Positions 10,329 through 19,166 of a DNA stretch of 64,000 bases are shown here, in pieces. A program made the translations under genes and the position numbers. The DNA comes from Planctomycetota bacterium. Its GTDB lineage: Bacteria > Planctomycetota > Phycisphaerae > UBA1845 > UTPLA1. A model generated the notes under the pieces. The model saw nothing but the letters and a program-made list of their open reading frames with translations, searched no databases and had not been told where the DNA came from. Each line of letters starts with the position of its first letter. Positions within the stretch are counted from its first letter, which is position 1. Where the stretch lies: assembly GCA_016235815.1 (NCBI GenBank), contig JACRIM010000055.1:27869-91868 (forward strand). Direction: 5' to 3'.

Positions 10329-11474
10329 ATGAATCAACCCAATGGAAGTGTGACGGGCACCTTCGAGCTTGGTCAGAACAATTCGGGCTTTTTGCGCGAT
10401 CCGGGCCGCAACTATGCGATCCAGGCGAGCGATCCGCAGGTCGGGCGCGATCTGGTGCAGAAGTTCCGGCTTCGCGGCGGCGAGACGGTGACGGCCCAGA
10501 TTAATCGCGGCAAACAAGGCCGCGGGCAGCCGATGGTGGGCTTCATCGAGAAGATCGGGGGCAAGCATCCGTCCGAGTATGCGAAGGTGGTGCCGTTTGA
10601 CGAATTGCAGGTGGTGCATCCGGATCAGAAGCTGAACTTCGAGACGCCGGGCGGGCCGATGTCGACGCGGATCATCGATCTGCTCGCACCAATCGGGAAG
10701 GGCCAGCGCGGGCTCATCGTCGCACCGCCACGGACCGGCAAGACGGTGCTGCTGCAGCAGATGTCCAACGGCATCAAGATCAACCATCCAGAGATCTTTC
10801 TCATGATGCTGCTCATCGACGAGCGGCCCGAGGAAGTGACGGAGATGAAGCGGGCCTTGTGCAAGGAAGGATCGGGCTGGCAGCACGATGCGCCCGAGGT
10901 CGTCTATTCCAACAATGACAGCGACGTGAAGAGCCACGCGCGGATCAGCAAGCTGATGATCGAGAAAGCCAAGCGGCATGTGGAACTCGGCGAGGATGTG
11001 CTCATCCTGCTTGACTCGCTCACGCGGCTCGGCCGGGCGTTTAACAACATCGTCGGGTCGAGCGGGCGCACGATGACGGGCGGGCTTGATATTCGGGCGA
11101 TGGAAGCGCCGAAGCAGATGTTCGGCTCAGCGCGGAAAATCGAAGGCGGCGGCAGTCTGACCATCGTGGCGAGCGTGCTGGTGGAAACGGGCAGCCGCAT
11201 GGACGAATACATTTTTCAGGAGTTCAAGGGCACCGGCAATATGGAACTGGTGCTCAGCCGCGAGCTTGCGAACATGCGCATCTGGCCGGCGATGAACCTG
11301 TCAGAGAGCGGCACGCGCAAGGAAGAGTTGCTGCTGGGTCAGCAGATGTACGACAAGATGTCGCGTATTCGCCGCCGACTTCTCAACATGCAGCCGCAGA
11401 AGCAGATGGAGAGCATGTTGGAGGAGTTGACCAAGTGGAAGACGAATCAGGAATTCGTGGGGCAGTTGGCGTAG
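10329..11474 (+). CDS. rho: Transcription termination factor Rho
   Basis: Rho is the hexameric RNA helicase that terminates transcription. From ATG 10329 it has 381 residues. The RNA-binding cold-shock-like fold begins almost at once (GTFELGQNNSGFLRDPGRNY). The ATPase core has Walker A APPRTGKT near 132, the LIDERPEEVTEM segment, and Walker B LILLDSLTR. The N-terminal helical subdomain of E. coli Rho (419 aa) is reduced or missing. An in-frame upstream extension to 10212 is unlike Rho and is not included. The ribosome site is weak (AGG), so a slightly different start is possible. Confidence 0.94.
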   Translation: MNQPNGSVTGTFELGQNNSGFLRDPGRNYAIQASDPQVGRDLVQKFRLRGGETVTAQINRGKQGRGQPMVGFIEKIGGKHPSEYAKVVPFDELQVVHPDQKLNFETPGGPMSTRIIDLLAPIGKGQRGLIVAPPRTGKTVLLQQMSNGIKINHPEIFLMMLLIDERPEEVTEMKRALCKEGSGWQHDAPEVVYSNNDSDVKSHARISKLMIEKAKRHVELGEDVLILLDSLTRLGRAFNNIVGSSGRTMTGGLDIRAMEAPKQMFGSARKIEGGGSLTIVASVLVETGSRMDEYIFQEFKGTGNMELVLSRELANMRIWPAMNLSESGTRKEELLLGQQMYDKMSRIRRRLLNMQPQKQMESMLEELTKWKTNQEFVGQLA

Positions 11475-11554
11475 AGGGCGGTTGCGGCCGATAATTGATT
11501 GTGGACTGTTTGCGCATCCGATTGCTAAGATAAGGTGCTATCGAGGGTCAATTT

Positions 11555-11788
11555 GTGAGCACGATCCAGGTTCATTCCCGAGTCGGTGACGACGGCGTAC
11601 TGGAGGTTCGCATTCCGCTTGGCGCGGCAGATGCGAATACGGATGTCGTCGTTACAGTCGCACCGGTGAAATCGGCCGAGTGCCAATCGACGAAAGAGCC
11701 GTGGGCCGATTTCATTTCGAATACCTATGGATCGTGCGCGGGGTTGGGGTTTGAAGAGCCGGCGGATCTGCCGCTTCCCAACGATTGA
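11555..11788 (+). CDS. VapB-like antitoxin
   Basis: A 77-residue protein starting at GTG 11555. The N-terminal half (IQVHSRVGDDGVLEVRIPLG) is a small beta-rich module of the kind that precedes PIN toxins, followed by a longer tail with WADFISNTYGSCAGLGFEEPADLP, probably the toxin-wrapping segment. Its stop TGA lies 8 bases before the preferred start of the PIN gene, so translation is likely coupled. Assignment as antitoxin rests on this context and the N-terminal pattern. Confidence 0.75.
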   Translation: MSTIQVHSRVGDDGVLEVRIPLGAADANTDVVVTVAPVKSAECQSTKEPWADFISNTYGSCAGLGFEEPADLPLPND

Positions 11789-11796
11789 CTGACCCG

Positions 11797-12201
11797 ATGG
11801 CGTATCTACTCGACACTAACCTTTGTGCTGCATATCTGAATGGGCGATCGCCTGCGATTCGTCGTCGGCTCGACTCGATGGCAACAGAATCTCTCTTTGT
11901 TTGTTCTGTTGTCCGCGCTGAGTTGCTATTCGGGGCCGCCAAGAGTCAGAATCCTGCCGTCACTGAAGCAAAACAAAGGGCCTTTCTTGATCGATTTGTT
12001 TCATTGCCGTTTGATGATCACGCGGCCGCCGTGTATGCGACGGTTCGCGCGGACCTCGAACGCCGTGGGGAGATGATCGGAGCCAATGACCTGATGATCG
12101 CGTCAATTGCAATCGCCAACAACCTCACGGTGGTCACTCATAATGTAAGTGAGTTTGGCCGTGTTTCTGGAGTACGACTCGAGGATTGGCAAACTGATTA
12201 G
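11797..12201 (+). CDS. PIN-domain toxin ribonuclease, VapC-like
   Basis: A putative RNase toxin of 134 residues. PIN acidic residues are visible: Asp6 in LLDTN, Glu42 in VRAELLFG, Asp98 in GANDLMIA, and the late THN-x-SEF segment with a GVRLEDW ending typical of VapC. The frame can also open at a TTG at 11785 that overlaps the antitoxin stop, but ATG 11797 gives the normal VapC N-terminus (MAYLLDTN). It is paired with the upstream VapB-like gene. All catalytic residues are present, so the toxin may be active. Confidence 0.9.
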   Translation: MAYLLDTNLCAAYLNGRSPAIRRRLDSMATESLFVCSVVRAELLFGAAKSQNPAVTEAKQRAFLDRFVSLPFDDHAAAVYATVRADLERRGEMIGANDLMIASIAIANNLTVVTHNVSEFGRVSGVRLEDWQTD

Positions 12202-12252
12202 TTGTCAGTACGGTCCTTTACAGTTGCGACGCGGGTTGGTTGAATCCACCAC

Positions 12253-13263
12253 ATGAAGGCCGCTCGATATCATCAAACGGGTCAACCCGACGTCATCAAG
12301 CTTGAAGATGTTCCCGATCCTGTGCCGCAGGCGGGCGAAGTTTTGCTGCGCGTAAAGGCTGCCGCCGTGAATCGGCTGGACGTTTTTCTGCGCAGCGGCG
12401 CGGCGACGATGCCGGGCTGGGCAATGCCGCACATCGGCGGGTTCGACATGGCCGGCGTGGTGGAGGCGGTGGGGCCGGGCGTGGATGCAAAGCACATTGG
12501 GCGCGAGTGCGTGGTGAACGCGCGCGTCACCGGGCCGGCGGCGAAGGGCAAGCTGGACATCATCGGGATCGCGCGGCCGGGCGGATTTGCGGAGAGGGTG
12601 GCCGTGCCGGTGCAGTGTCTCGCGCCGAAGCCGGCGCATTACACGTGGGAAGAGGCGGCGGCGTTCGGCTGTGTGTATCTCACGGCGTATTACGGGCTGA
12701 TTCTGCACGCGCGGGTGAAGCCCGGCGAGGTGGTGCTGGTTCATGCGGCGGGCAGTGGCGCGGGGACGGCGGCGATTCAGGTGGCGAAGGCGGCCGGCGC
12801 GACGGTGATCACGACGGCGGGCAGCGATGAGAAATGCGCGAAGGCCCGCGATGTGCTCGGTGCCGATCACACAGTGAATTACAAGACGACGGATTTCACG
12901 AAGGTCGTGCAAGAAGTGACCGGCGGGCGCGGCGTGGATGTGTGTTTCGACCCGGTGTGGGGTGAGAGTGCGACAAAGACGCAGGAGGCGCTGGGCTTTC
13001 GCAGCCGGTGGATCGTGCTGGGCATGGTCGGCGGGCAGAATGCATCGCTCGCGGCGGCGACGCTGCTGTTCAAAGAGATCACGCTGCGCGGGATTGTGGA
13101 GTTCTACTCCGACGAGGCCGAGATCGCGGGTGCGTGGTCGCTGGCGCACAAGAAGCTGGTGAAGCCGATCATCTCGAAGGCGTGGCCGCTGGCGCAGACA
13201 GCGGAGGCGCATCGGCAGATGGAGCAGGGGGATTTCTTCGGGAAGATCGCGGTGGTGCCATGA
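12253..13263 (+). CDS. Zinc-independent quinone oxidoreductase (MDR family)
   Basis: An NADPH-dependent medium-chain reductase of 336 residues. The N-terminal GroES-like half has AAAVNRLDVFLRSG and GFDMAGVVEAVGPGV, and the Rossmann half has a glycine-rich VHAAGSGAGTAAIQVAK near 164-182. The Cys/His ligands of zinc alcohol dehydrogenases are missing, which places it with quinone oxidoreductase (QOR)-like members rather than alcohol dehydrogenases. The substrate cannot be told. It is convergent with the MnmE-like gene only 9 bases away. Confidence 0.88.
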   Translation: MKAARYHQTGQPDVIKLEDVPDPVPQAGEVLLRVKAAAVNRLDVFLRSGAATMPGWAMPHIGGFDMAGVVEAVGPGVDAKHIGRECVVNARVTGPAAKGKLDIIGIARPGGFAERVAVPVQCLAPKPAHYTWEEAAAFGCVYLTAYYGLILHARVKPGEVVLVHAAGSGAGTAAIQVAKAAGATVITTAGSDEKCAKARDVLGADHTVNYKTTDFTKVVQEVTGGRGVDVCFDPVWGESATKTQEALGFRSRWIVLGMVGGQNASLAAATLLFKEITLRGIVEFYSDEAEIAGAWSLAHKKLVKPIISKAWPLAQTAEAHRQMEQGDFFGKIAVVP

Positions 13264-13272
13264 TGGAAGATA

Positions 13273-14352
13273 TTACGTCGTAGCGATCACGATTCCTGTC
13301 GGCAGGTTTTCATCCAACAAATTCAACTCCAGCGTTGCTTCGATCTGCGACTCCAAGTCGTCAATACCTACGCCTTGTAAGGCGGAGATGGCGGACGTGT
13401 TCGCGCCGCTCATTGCAATCGGCAATGCGGTTGAACTGTCGCATTTGTTGAACACCACAATTCGTGGGGTACTTGCGGGCAGCGTTGCGACGCCGCGATC
13501 GAGGGCTGCGCGCTGAACGTCCGCCGGGGCGGTCGCATCAAGGACGATTAATACGAGGTCCGCCGTGTGCGCCTGTTGAGTGCCGCGGCGGATGGCCTCG
13601 GCTTCGATGGCGCAGTCGGCGTCGCGCAAGCCGGCCGTGTCGGTGAGCGTGACGGGCCAGCCATGGATGAGGGCCGTTTCGGTGATCCAGTCGCGCGTGG
13701 TGCCGGGTTGGTCGGAGGTGATGACGCGGTCGTGGCCGATGAGTCGGTTGGCGAGGGTGCTCTTGCCAGCGTTGGGCGGACCGATGAGGGCGATGGTGAT
13801 TCCGCGAAGGAGGCGCGCGGCGATGTGCGAGCGATGGTCGAAAGCGGCGCGATCGGCGGCCGAGAGTTGATCGAGGCGCGCAAGGAATGGCGGGAGGAGT
13901 TCGCGTTGTGCAAGCAGCCAGTTTGTCAGGCGGCGGCTCTGCGAGCGGATTAGGGCGGCGTCGATGGCTCGCTCGACGGGGCTTGCGGTGGACGTGCGTC
14001 CGATGAAATCATCAGAGGAGACGATCGTTGCACCGTGCGCGGCAAGTAGCATGAGGACTCGCTGGGCAATTCGGACGCCGCCGTGGGTGTGGAGTTCGGC
14101 GTGGTGTGCATCTGAGATCAGGACGATGGCGTCGTCGAGGGTTTGGTCGTTGTCGATGATTCGGCAAAGCGTGGGCGTGTCCGGTCTAAATTCGGGAGAT
14201 TGATCGGACTTCGGTTTGCGAAGGATGGTGGTAAGGATGGCGGTCGTGCGAGGGCCGTTGAGTGCGATAACGGCAATCGCGCCGGGGGCGAGTGCGGTTA
14301 CGAGTGCCGCAACTGTTTCGTCGGACGACGTGTTGGGTGAAGGTGACGCCAT
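13273..14352 (-). CDS. MnmE-like GTPase lacking the C-terminal catalytic tail
   Basis: MnmE modifies wobble uridine of tRNA with MnmG. This 359-residue protein keeps a weak folate-binding N-terminal domain (ELHTHGG near 86-92), part of the helical domain, and a complete G domain: G1 GPPNAGKS 191-198, G2 PGTTRDW 216-222, G3 DTAG 238-241, G4 NKCD 302-305. The family normally has about 450 residues, ending in a helical segment and a CIGK motif whose Cys is needed for the chemistry. Here the protein stops soon after the G domain with no such motif. It is the last gene of a leftward set, 9 bases after coaX. It may be a paralogue with another role. Confidence 0.8.
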   Translation of the reverse strand: MASPSPNTSSDETVAALVTALAPGAIAVIALNGPRTTAILTTILRKPKSDQSPEFRPDTPTLCRIIDNDQTLDDAIVLISDAHHAELHTHGGVRIAQRVLMLLAAHGATIVSSDDFIGRTSTASPVERAIDAALIRSQSRRLTNWLLAQRELLPPFLARLDQLSAADRAAFDHRSHIAARLLRGITIALIGPPNAGKSTLANRLIGHDRVITSDQPGTTRDWITETALIHGWPVTLTDTAGLRDADCAIEAEAIRRGTQQAHTADLVLIVLDATAPADVQRAALDRGVATLPASTPRIVVFNKCDSSTALPIAMSGANTSAISALQGVGIDDLESQIEATLELNLLDENLPTGIVIATT

Positions 14353-14361
14353 GTTACGACG

Positions 14362-15159
14362 CTAATCGTCGAAGGCCGCAAAGTGTTTTCGATAGGCGAG
14401 GGCGATGCCGCGGAGGCAGAGATCAGGAACGACGCTGTCGATGAAATCGCACTCGGCCTTGATCAATTCAGCCTGGCCGCCGGTGACGACCAGCTGCGGC
14501 CAGGAGTGCATTTCGGTGGCGTAGCGTTCGACGATCTCGCGAAGGGCGCCCGCGGCGCCACACAGGATACCGTTACGAATAGCCTGTTCGGTGGTCGCGC
14601 CGAAGGCGACGCCGGTCGTCTCGATCTTTACGAGTGGCAGCGCGGCAGTGCCTTCGTGGAGGCACTTGGCCTGGAGGTTGAGGCCCGGCAGGATGGCGCC
14701 GCCCATGAAGACGCCTTCATCGTTGACGCAGTCGATGGTGATGGCAGTGCCGAAGCTGGCCACGACACAGGAACGTTGCAGCGTTTCGTAGGCGGCGGCG
14801 GCGGAGCAAATGCGATCGATGCCGACGCGCTCGGGCTGCTCCACGGCGAGCGACATGGGGCGATGGAGTTCGAAGCCGACTTGAAGCAGCGGCGATTGCA
14901 AAGCCCTGGCGAGCGGGTCGCGGAGTTTGGCGATGGCGTCGGGCACGACGGATGCCCCGGCGACGGCTTTGACGCGGTCGTCGGGCATGGCCGCCCATGC
15001 CTTGGTGGCGTAGGTCACAACAAGATCGGATTGGTCGAGGCCGAAGCGTTCATTGGTGCGGATCTGATTGGCAATGGAGGTGGCAACGCTGATGTGCGAG
15101 TTGCCGATCTCGACGATGAGGAGGCTGGCGTTGGTTTGCAGGTCGTTTGGGATGTCCAC
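14362..15159 (-). CDS. coaX: Type III pantothenate kinase
   Basis: This protein phosphorylates pantothenate, the first step of coenzyme A synthesis. It has 265 residues and an ASKHA fold: a phosphate loop near 17-21 (EIGNS where the family usually has DIGNT), a GIDR catalytic loop with Asp115, GTAITID 137-143 and GGAILPG 153-159. The Asp-to-Glu change at the first metal-binding position is conservative but notable. The start codon is GTG with a weak ribosome site. It sits between the pssE-like gene and the MnmE-like gene on the same strand. Confidence 0.88.
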   Translation of the reverse strand: MDIPNDLQTNASLLIVEIGNSHISVATSIANQIRTNERFGLDQSDLVVTYATKAWAAMPDDRVKAVAGASVVPDAIAKLRDPLARALQSPLLQVGFELHRPMSLAVEQPERVGIDRICSAAAAYETLQRSCVVASFGTAITIDCVNDEGVFMGGAILPGLNLQAKCLHEGTAALPLVKIETTGVAFGATTEQAIRNGILCGAAGALREIVERYATEMHSWPQLVVTGGQAELIKAECDFIDSVVPDLCLRGIALAYRKHFAAFDD

Positions 15160-15189
15160 GTGTTCACCGGGCGAATAGGGTTTGCCGGA

Positions 15190-15657
15190 TTATACGTGTT
15201 GGGCAGGAACTGCGGCGAGGTAGTCGGCAATGTCGGTCGCGAGGCGGGTGACGCCGGGGGAGCCGAGGGGTTTGGCGGGGCGGGCGTGGTGAAGGGCGTC
15301 GCGGAGTTTGCGGGGCGAGTCGATCCAGCAGAAATCGTAGAGCGTGGAGAGATGCTGGAGGAACTCAAGTTGGTGGTTGCCGGCCTTGGTGTCGTTAACA
15401 ACCGCGATGAAGGGACGGCCGAGCGCGATGAGTTCGCAGAGCGAGCCGGTGCCGGCGTGGGTGATGATGAGACTGGCGTTCGCGGCATGGTCGAGCAGAT
15501 TGGCATCGAAGGCGAAGTGTTGCAGGTGGTGCGGCTTTGTCTTCGAGAGGCCGATCTGGGCGAAGACGGGTTCAGGAAAGACGCCTTCGGCGGCGAGTTT
15601 GTCTGCTTCGTCGATGAGTTCGTCGAAATACTGGGTGCCGACGGTGAGCAGGATCAT
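15190..15657 (-). CDS. PssE/Alg13-like glycosyltransferase subunit
   Basis: This 155-residue protein resembles the C-terminal (donor-binding) half of GT28 enzymes. It starts MILLTVGTQYFDELID, and the nucleotide-sugar loop ITHAGTGSLCELIALG is clear, with GNHQLEF further on. In Alg13/Alg14 and PssE/PssD pairs this subunit is catalytic and is held at the membrane by its partner. The start ATG overlaps the stop of the upstream subunit gene (ATGA at 15654-15657), so both are translated together. The likely role is transfer of a sugar to a lipid-linked acceptor for exopolysaccharide or glycan synthesis; the sugar is unknown. Confidence 0.85.
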   Translation of the reverse strand: MILLTVGTQYFDELIDEADKLAAEGVFPEPVFAQIGLSKTKPHHLQHFAFDANLLDHAANASLIITHAGTGSLCELIALGRPFIAVVNDTKAGNHQLEFLQHLSTLYDFCWIDSPRKLRDALHHARPAKPLGSPGVTRLATDIADYLAAVPAQHV

Positions 15658-16184
15658 AAGACGGCTCCAGCGTATTGTGTGGCGTCGAGTTCGCGGGCGA
15701 GGCGCTCCCACTGGACATACAGCCGGTCGGCGAGGCGGAGGCGGTGGACGATGCGGCCGGTGAGCGAGAGTTTTTCCACTCGGGTGAGCGATTCGATGAA
15801 GACGCATTTTGCGCCGAAGTACTTCGCGGCGAGGAAAAGCGGGATGGCGGTGGACGCGCCGACGACGAAGACGGCATGGGGGCGGAGTTGGCCGACGATG
15901 TCGAAGGCTTCGACGATGCTGGAGAGAAAGCGGATGGGATTCAGGATGAATCGGCTGAGCGACTTTCGCGTGGGGCCGAGGTAGTGGATCGGGTAACACG
16001 GCCCGTCGAAGGGCACCGGCAGGCGGGCCGCTCCGTGGACGCCGCCCTGGTGCCCATAGGCGTAGGCGAAGCGGAACTCATCACGCGGGAAGCGTTCGAG
16101 GATACGAACGGTCTCGCGATGCCAGCCGCCGCCGCAAAGGGCGACCAAGATGAGCGGCAGTTCTCGTGAATTGTTTTCGGACAT
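15654..16184 (-). CDS. PssD/Alg14-like glycosyltransferase membrane subunit
   Basis: A 176-residue protein with the Alg14/PssD pattern: an N-terminal LVALCGGGWHRETVRILE loop, a FAYAYGH strand, VFVVGASTAIPLFLAAKYFGAKCVFIES, and a C-terminal RLYVQWERLA. In this family it anchors the catalytic half to the membrane and helps bind the acceptor. It is the first gene of the leftward set pssD-pssE-coaX-mnmE-like and overlaps pssE by four bases. Confidence 0.85.
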   Translation of the reverse strand: MSENNSRELPLILVALCGGGWHRETVRILERFPRDEFRFAYAYGHQGGVHGAARLPVPFDGPCYPIHYLGPTRKSLSRFILNPIRFLSSIVEAFDIVGQLRPHAVFVVGASTAIPLFLAAKYFGAKCVFIESLTRVEKLSLTGRIVHRLRLADRLYVQWERLARELDATQYAGAVL

Positions 16185-16343
16185 CCCCGGTGTTCCCCCG
16201 TGTTCTGTTGCTGCTGTCCCGTCGGCCGTTCATCGTCGCGCGATGGAGCGCCCTGAAATAGCAAGGGAAGCGGGGTGATCCGGCCGATCCCTTATGAGAC
16301 GGTCCGATTTGATGAATGCGGACAGACGTACTGGGAGAGCACC

Positions 16344-17030
16344 ATGAGCAGCATGAGCGCGCCATTGATTGGCGCGGAGGGGCGAGCGATATCGGAACCG
16401 GCGGCGAAGAAGCCGGCCGCGCTGCAGGTCCATGCGGATCACTACCTCGGCGACTATCTGAATCTGCCGCGGATGATGACGTATTGGTATCAGGCCAAGG
16501 CGGTGCGCGATTGCGGCGGGCGGAGCGTGCTGGAGATCGGGATTGGAATGGGGCTGACGTCGTGGATCATGACGCGCTGGGGGCTGGAGGTGAGCACACT
16601 CGATCTGGATGCGGAGTTGTCACCGACATGCATCGGTGATTTGAGGGCCATGCCTTTTGCGGATGGGAGCTTTGACACGATCCTGATCGCGGAAGTGCTG
16701 GAGCATTTGCCGTTCAACCAATTCGCGGCGAGCCTTGCGGAATTGCGACGGGTTTGTCGGAGGAATGTGATCGTGACACTGCCGTGTCCGCTGGTGGGGT
16801 TCCATGTGGGGATCAATGTGCCGCTGCTGGAACCGATTTTTCTGTCGATGGGTTTTCGGCAATACAGCAAGCCGCGATTTGACGGGCAGCATTACTGGGA
16901 GCTGGACCGGCTGGGGTATCCGAAGCGGCGGATTCGAAAGGAAATGCGCGCGGCAGGGTTTGAGATTGAGCGGGAGTTTCGGCCGGGGCTGAGTTTGTAC
17001 AATTACTTTTTTGTCTTGCGGCGTGGGTGA
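16344..17030 (+). CDS. Class I SAM-dependent methyltransferase
   Basis: A 228-residue methyltransferase with motif I VLEIGIGMG near residue 62, an acidic ribose-binding DLD, motif II-like AMPFADGSFDTIL, and EVLEHLPF, which is the Methyltransf_11 pattern. ATG 16344 has a GGGAG ribosome site 6 bases upstream; the open frame extends further to 16275, but that part is unlike the family. It is divergent from the pssD/pssE pair, which could suggest glycan or lipid modification, but the substrate is unknown. Confidence 0.85.
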   Translation: MSSMSAPLIGAEGRAISEPAAKKPAALQVHADHYLGDYLNLPRMMTYWYQAKAVRDCGGRSVLEIGIGMGLTSWIMTRWGLEVSTLDLDAELSPTCIGDLRAMPFADGSFDTILIAEVLEHLPFNQFAASLAELRRVCRRNVIVTLPCPLVGFHVGINVPLLEPIFLSMGFRQYSKPRFDGQHYWELDRLGYPKRRIRKEMRAAGFEIEREFRPGLSLYNYFFVLRRG

Positions 17031-17047
17031 CGCACTGTGTGGGATAC

Positions 17048-17416
17048 TTAAGAGCCCAACGGCAATCGACGGATACGATGGCGCGTGTCTTCCACTACAA
17101 CGATCGCGCCGGACCTTAGAGCGTCCTGTGTGGATGTTAATACGGCCTTTAGTCGATCGATGACAAACTGCGACGTGGTGTTGTTCAGCCGAAAGAGAAT
17201 GATGCTGACGTTGCTCTCGCCCGAGAGTGCCACGATCTCACCGAAGTCCAAATCAAATGTGAGAATGGCGGCTCCGCGCGTCTTTGCCAGTGTGACGATT
17301 TGTCCGTTGGGTAATCGTTGAAGCCCTTCGTCGCGCAAGTGAAGAACTTCATAGCCCTGAAGCCTGAGCCAGCCTGCTACACGCTGGGATACGCCCATGT
17401 CGGCGATAAACTTCAT
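17048..17416 (-). CDS. DUF5615 PIN-like protein (probable toxin)
   Basis: A 122-residue protein of the DUF5615 PIN-like type: MKFIADMGVSQRVAGWLR with early Asp6, ILTFDLDFGEIVAL with the Asp pair of the active site, and a VIDRLKAVL helix. Such proteins are usually encoded directly after a DUF433 gene, as here, and are considered toxin-like RNases. The start is 3 bases after the stop of the DUF433 gene, so the two form one unit. Confidence 0.85.
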   Translation of the reverse strand: MKFIADMGVSQRVAGWLRLQGYEVLHLRDEGLQRLPNGQIVTLAKTRGAAILTFDLDFGEIVALSGESNVSIILFRLNNTTSQFVIDRLKAVLTSTQDALRSGAIVVVEDTRHRIRRLPLGS

Positions 17417-17419
17417 AGG

Positions 17420-17641
17420 TCAGGCCGTGAGAACCTCTTCTCCTGATAACCATGCGGCGTATTCAAGCGCCTGTTGAATATCTTCCGCTTGTAGGTCAGG
17501 GTAGTCGGCCAGAATCTCTTCCCAATTGGCACCGTGCGCGATTTGTTTCACAATAACTGAAACGGGGATGCGCATGCCGCGAATGCAGGCTCTGCCGCCC
17601 ATGATCGCGGGATCAAATGTAATCCGATCAAATGCTCTCAT
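17420..17641 (-). CDS. DUF433 protein (probable antitoxin)
   Basis: A 73-residue DUF433 protein with the family signature ITFDPAIMGGRACIRGMRIPVSVIV, followed by an HTH-like half (EILADYPDLQAEDIQQALEYA). Members bind DNA and neutralise the adjacent PIN-like protein. The pair lies between a methyltransferase and an MFS gene without other partners. Confidence 0.87.
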   Translation of the reverse strand: MRAFDRITFDPAIMGGRACIRGMRIPVSVIVKQIAHGANWEEILADYPDLQAEDIQQALEYAAWLSGEEVLTA

Positions 17642-17801
17642 GACATCTATTCTACCAGCCCCACATGTACATGGCTAATTTATTGTGAATTGCGTTAGCT
17701 GTCGTCCCATGTTTTCAACGATATACGACATCTTCGGTACGCCTATCGGTCCTTCCGGTAGAATCCCGCCCTCTTGGCAAAGGGCGAGCGAGAAGGGATT
17801 C

Positions 17802-19088
17802 ATGCTGCGGCCGTATCTACAACTCCCCCGGGCGGTTCATATTCTCTGTCTCGGCACGTTCGTGAATCGGGCCGGGACGTTTCTGATTCCGTTCCTGACG
17901 ATCTATCTAAGCACCAAGCTCGGGCTTTCGGCGCGGACGGCGACGCTGACGATGGGCCTCTACGGGCTTGGGGCGATTGTTGCGTCGATGTTGGGCGGGC
18001 ATCTCGCTGATTGGATCGGGCGGCGGCGCGTGATGCTCATCAGCCTCTTTGGCGGCGGGGCTTCGTTGTTCGTTTTCAGTTTTCTTTCTTCGGCGACGGC
18101 CATCATGGCGACGGTGACGGCGTTTGGGATTATCGCCGAGATGTATCGACCGGCGGCGAGCGCGATGATCGGTGATCTGGTGGAACCAGCGCGGCGGCCG
18201 CACGCGTTCGGGTTGATGTATGTGGCGATCAATCTGGGGTTCGCGGTCGGCCCGGTGATCGGTGGGTTGATTGCGGCGTATTCGTTTCGATGGTTGTTCT
18301 GGGGTGATGCGTTCACGTCGTGCATGTATGGACTGATTATTTTCTACTTTATCAAAGAGTCGATGCCATCGAGGGCGAAGCCGACTGCGCCGGCGCCGAC
18401 CGTGGAATCGACGATGGGCATGGCCAGCGCCGAGGGGATGGAAAGCCCGGCGGTGGAATATGCGACGGTGCACGAGGAACCGCACGTGCCGCTGGGCGAA
18501 GCGGTCATGCACATGCTTCGGGATCGGCCGTTTCAGGTTTTTTGCTTCGCGGGGTTCATTCTCGCGGTGATCTTCATGCAGTCGATGTCAACGTTTCCGC
18601 TGTACCTGGCGGAGCGGGGGATCGATGCGACGACCTATGGTCGGCTGATTGCGATCAACGGCGTGATGATCGTGGTGCTTCAGTTGCCGGTGACGGCGCT
18701 CTTGGCGCGCTTTGACCGGAGCCTGGTGGTGGTGGTCGGAGCGATGGTGACGGGCGTGGGCTTTGCCATGACGGGGCTTGCGTCGAGCGTGTGGATGTTC
18801 GCTGTGACGATCGGGGTGTGGACGCTCGGAGAGATCATGCAGTCGTCGTATCTGTTCGCGATTGCCACGGACCTGGCGCCGGCGCGAATGCGCGGGCGGT
18901 ACATGGGGATGTTCGGCATGTCCTATTCACTGGCGATGACGCTCGGCGTGCCGCTGGGCGGCGAGGTACTGTCGCGGCTGGGCGGGAATTATCTTTGGTC
19001 AGGGTGCATGGCGCTGGGGATTTTCTCGTCGCTGTTTTATTTGAGTATACGGACGCACACTCGGGCGCGGACCGCGCCGACACACTGA
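17802..19088 (+). CDS. MFS multidrug-type transporter
   Basis: A 428-residue inner-membrane transporter with about 12 hydrophobic segments split by a hydrophilic loop near the middle (Pro/Ala/Thr-rich, with MGMASAEGMESP). The MFS signature A is clear after helix 2 (GGHLADWIGRRRVM). The overall pattern fits drug:H+ antiporters such as the MdtH group, but the substrate is unknown. ATG 17802 has an AGAAGGG ribosome site; the frame opens earlier at 17685 without family-like sequence. A 6-bp hairpin (17767-17786) lies just before the ribosome site. Confidence 0.87.
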   Translation: MLRPYLQLPRAVHILCLGTFVNRAGTFLIPFLTIYLSTKLGLSARTATLTMGLYGLGAIVASMLGGHLADWIGRRRVMLISLFGGGASLFVFSFLSSATAIMATVTAFGIIAEMYRPAASAMIGDLVEPARRPHAFGLMYVAINLGFAVGPVIGGLIAAYSFRWLFWGDAFTSCMYGLIIFYFIKESMPSRAKPTAPAPTVESTMGMASAEGMESPAVEYATVHEEPHVPLGEAVMHMLRDRPFQVFCFAGFILAVIFMQSMSTFPLYLAERGIDATTYGRLIAINGVMIVVLQLPVTALLARFDRSLVVVVGAMVTGVGFAMTGLASSVWMFAVTIGVWTLGEIMQSSYLFAIATDLAPARMRGRYMGMFGMSYSLAMTLGVPLGGEVLSRLGGNYLWSGCMALGIFSSLFYLSIRTHTRARTAPTH

Positions 19089-19166
19089 GCGCGGCAGGCA
19101 ACACGCCACTTACGAAGAAGTCGAGGAAGAGCCCGGTTTCGTTGGCGCGGCGGAGGTCTGGCGCGT

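Noticed and set aside
12205..13212. 335-codon minus-strand open frame
   Set aside because: It is antisense to the quinone oxidoreductase and has a low-complexity Arg/His/Pro composition.
14383..15984. 533-codon plus-strand open frame
   Set aside because: It is antisense to coaX, pssE and pssD, all of which have family motifs.
17767..17786. Hairpin before the MFS gene as a riboswitch
   Set aside because: Only a 6-bp stem is present, with no further conserved structure.
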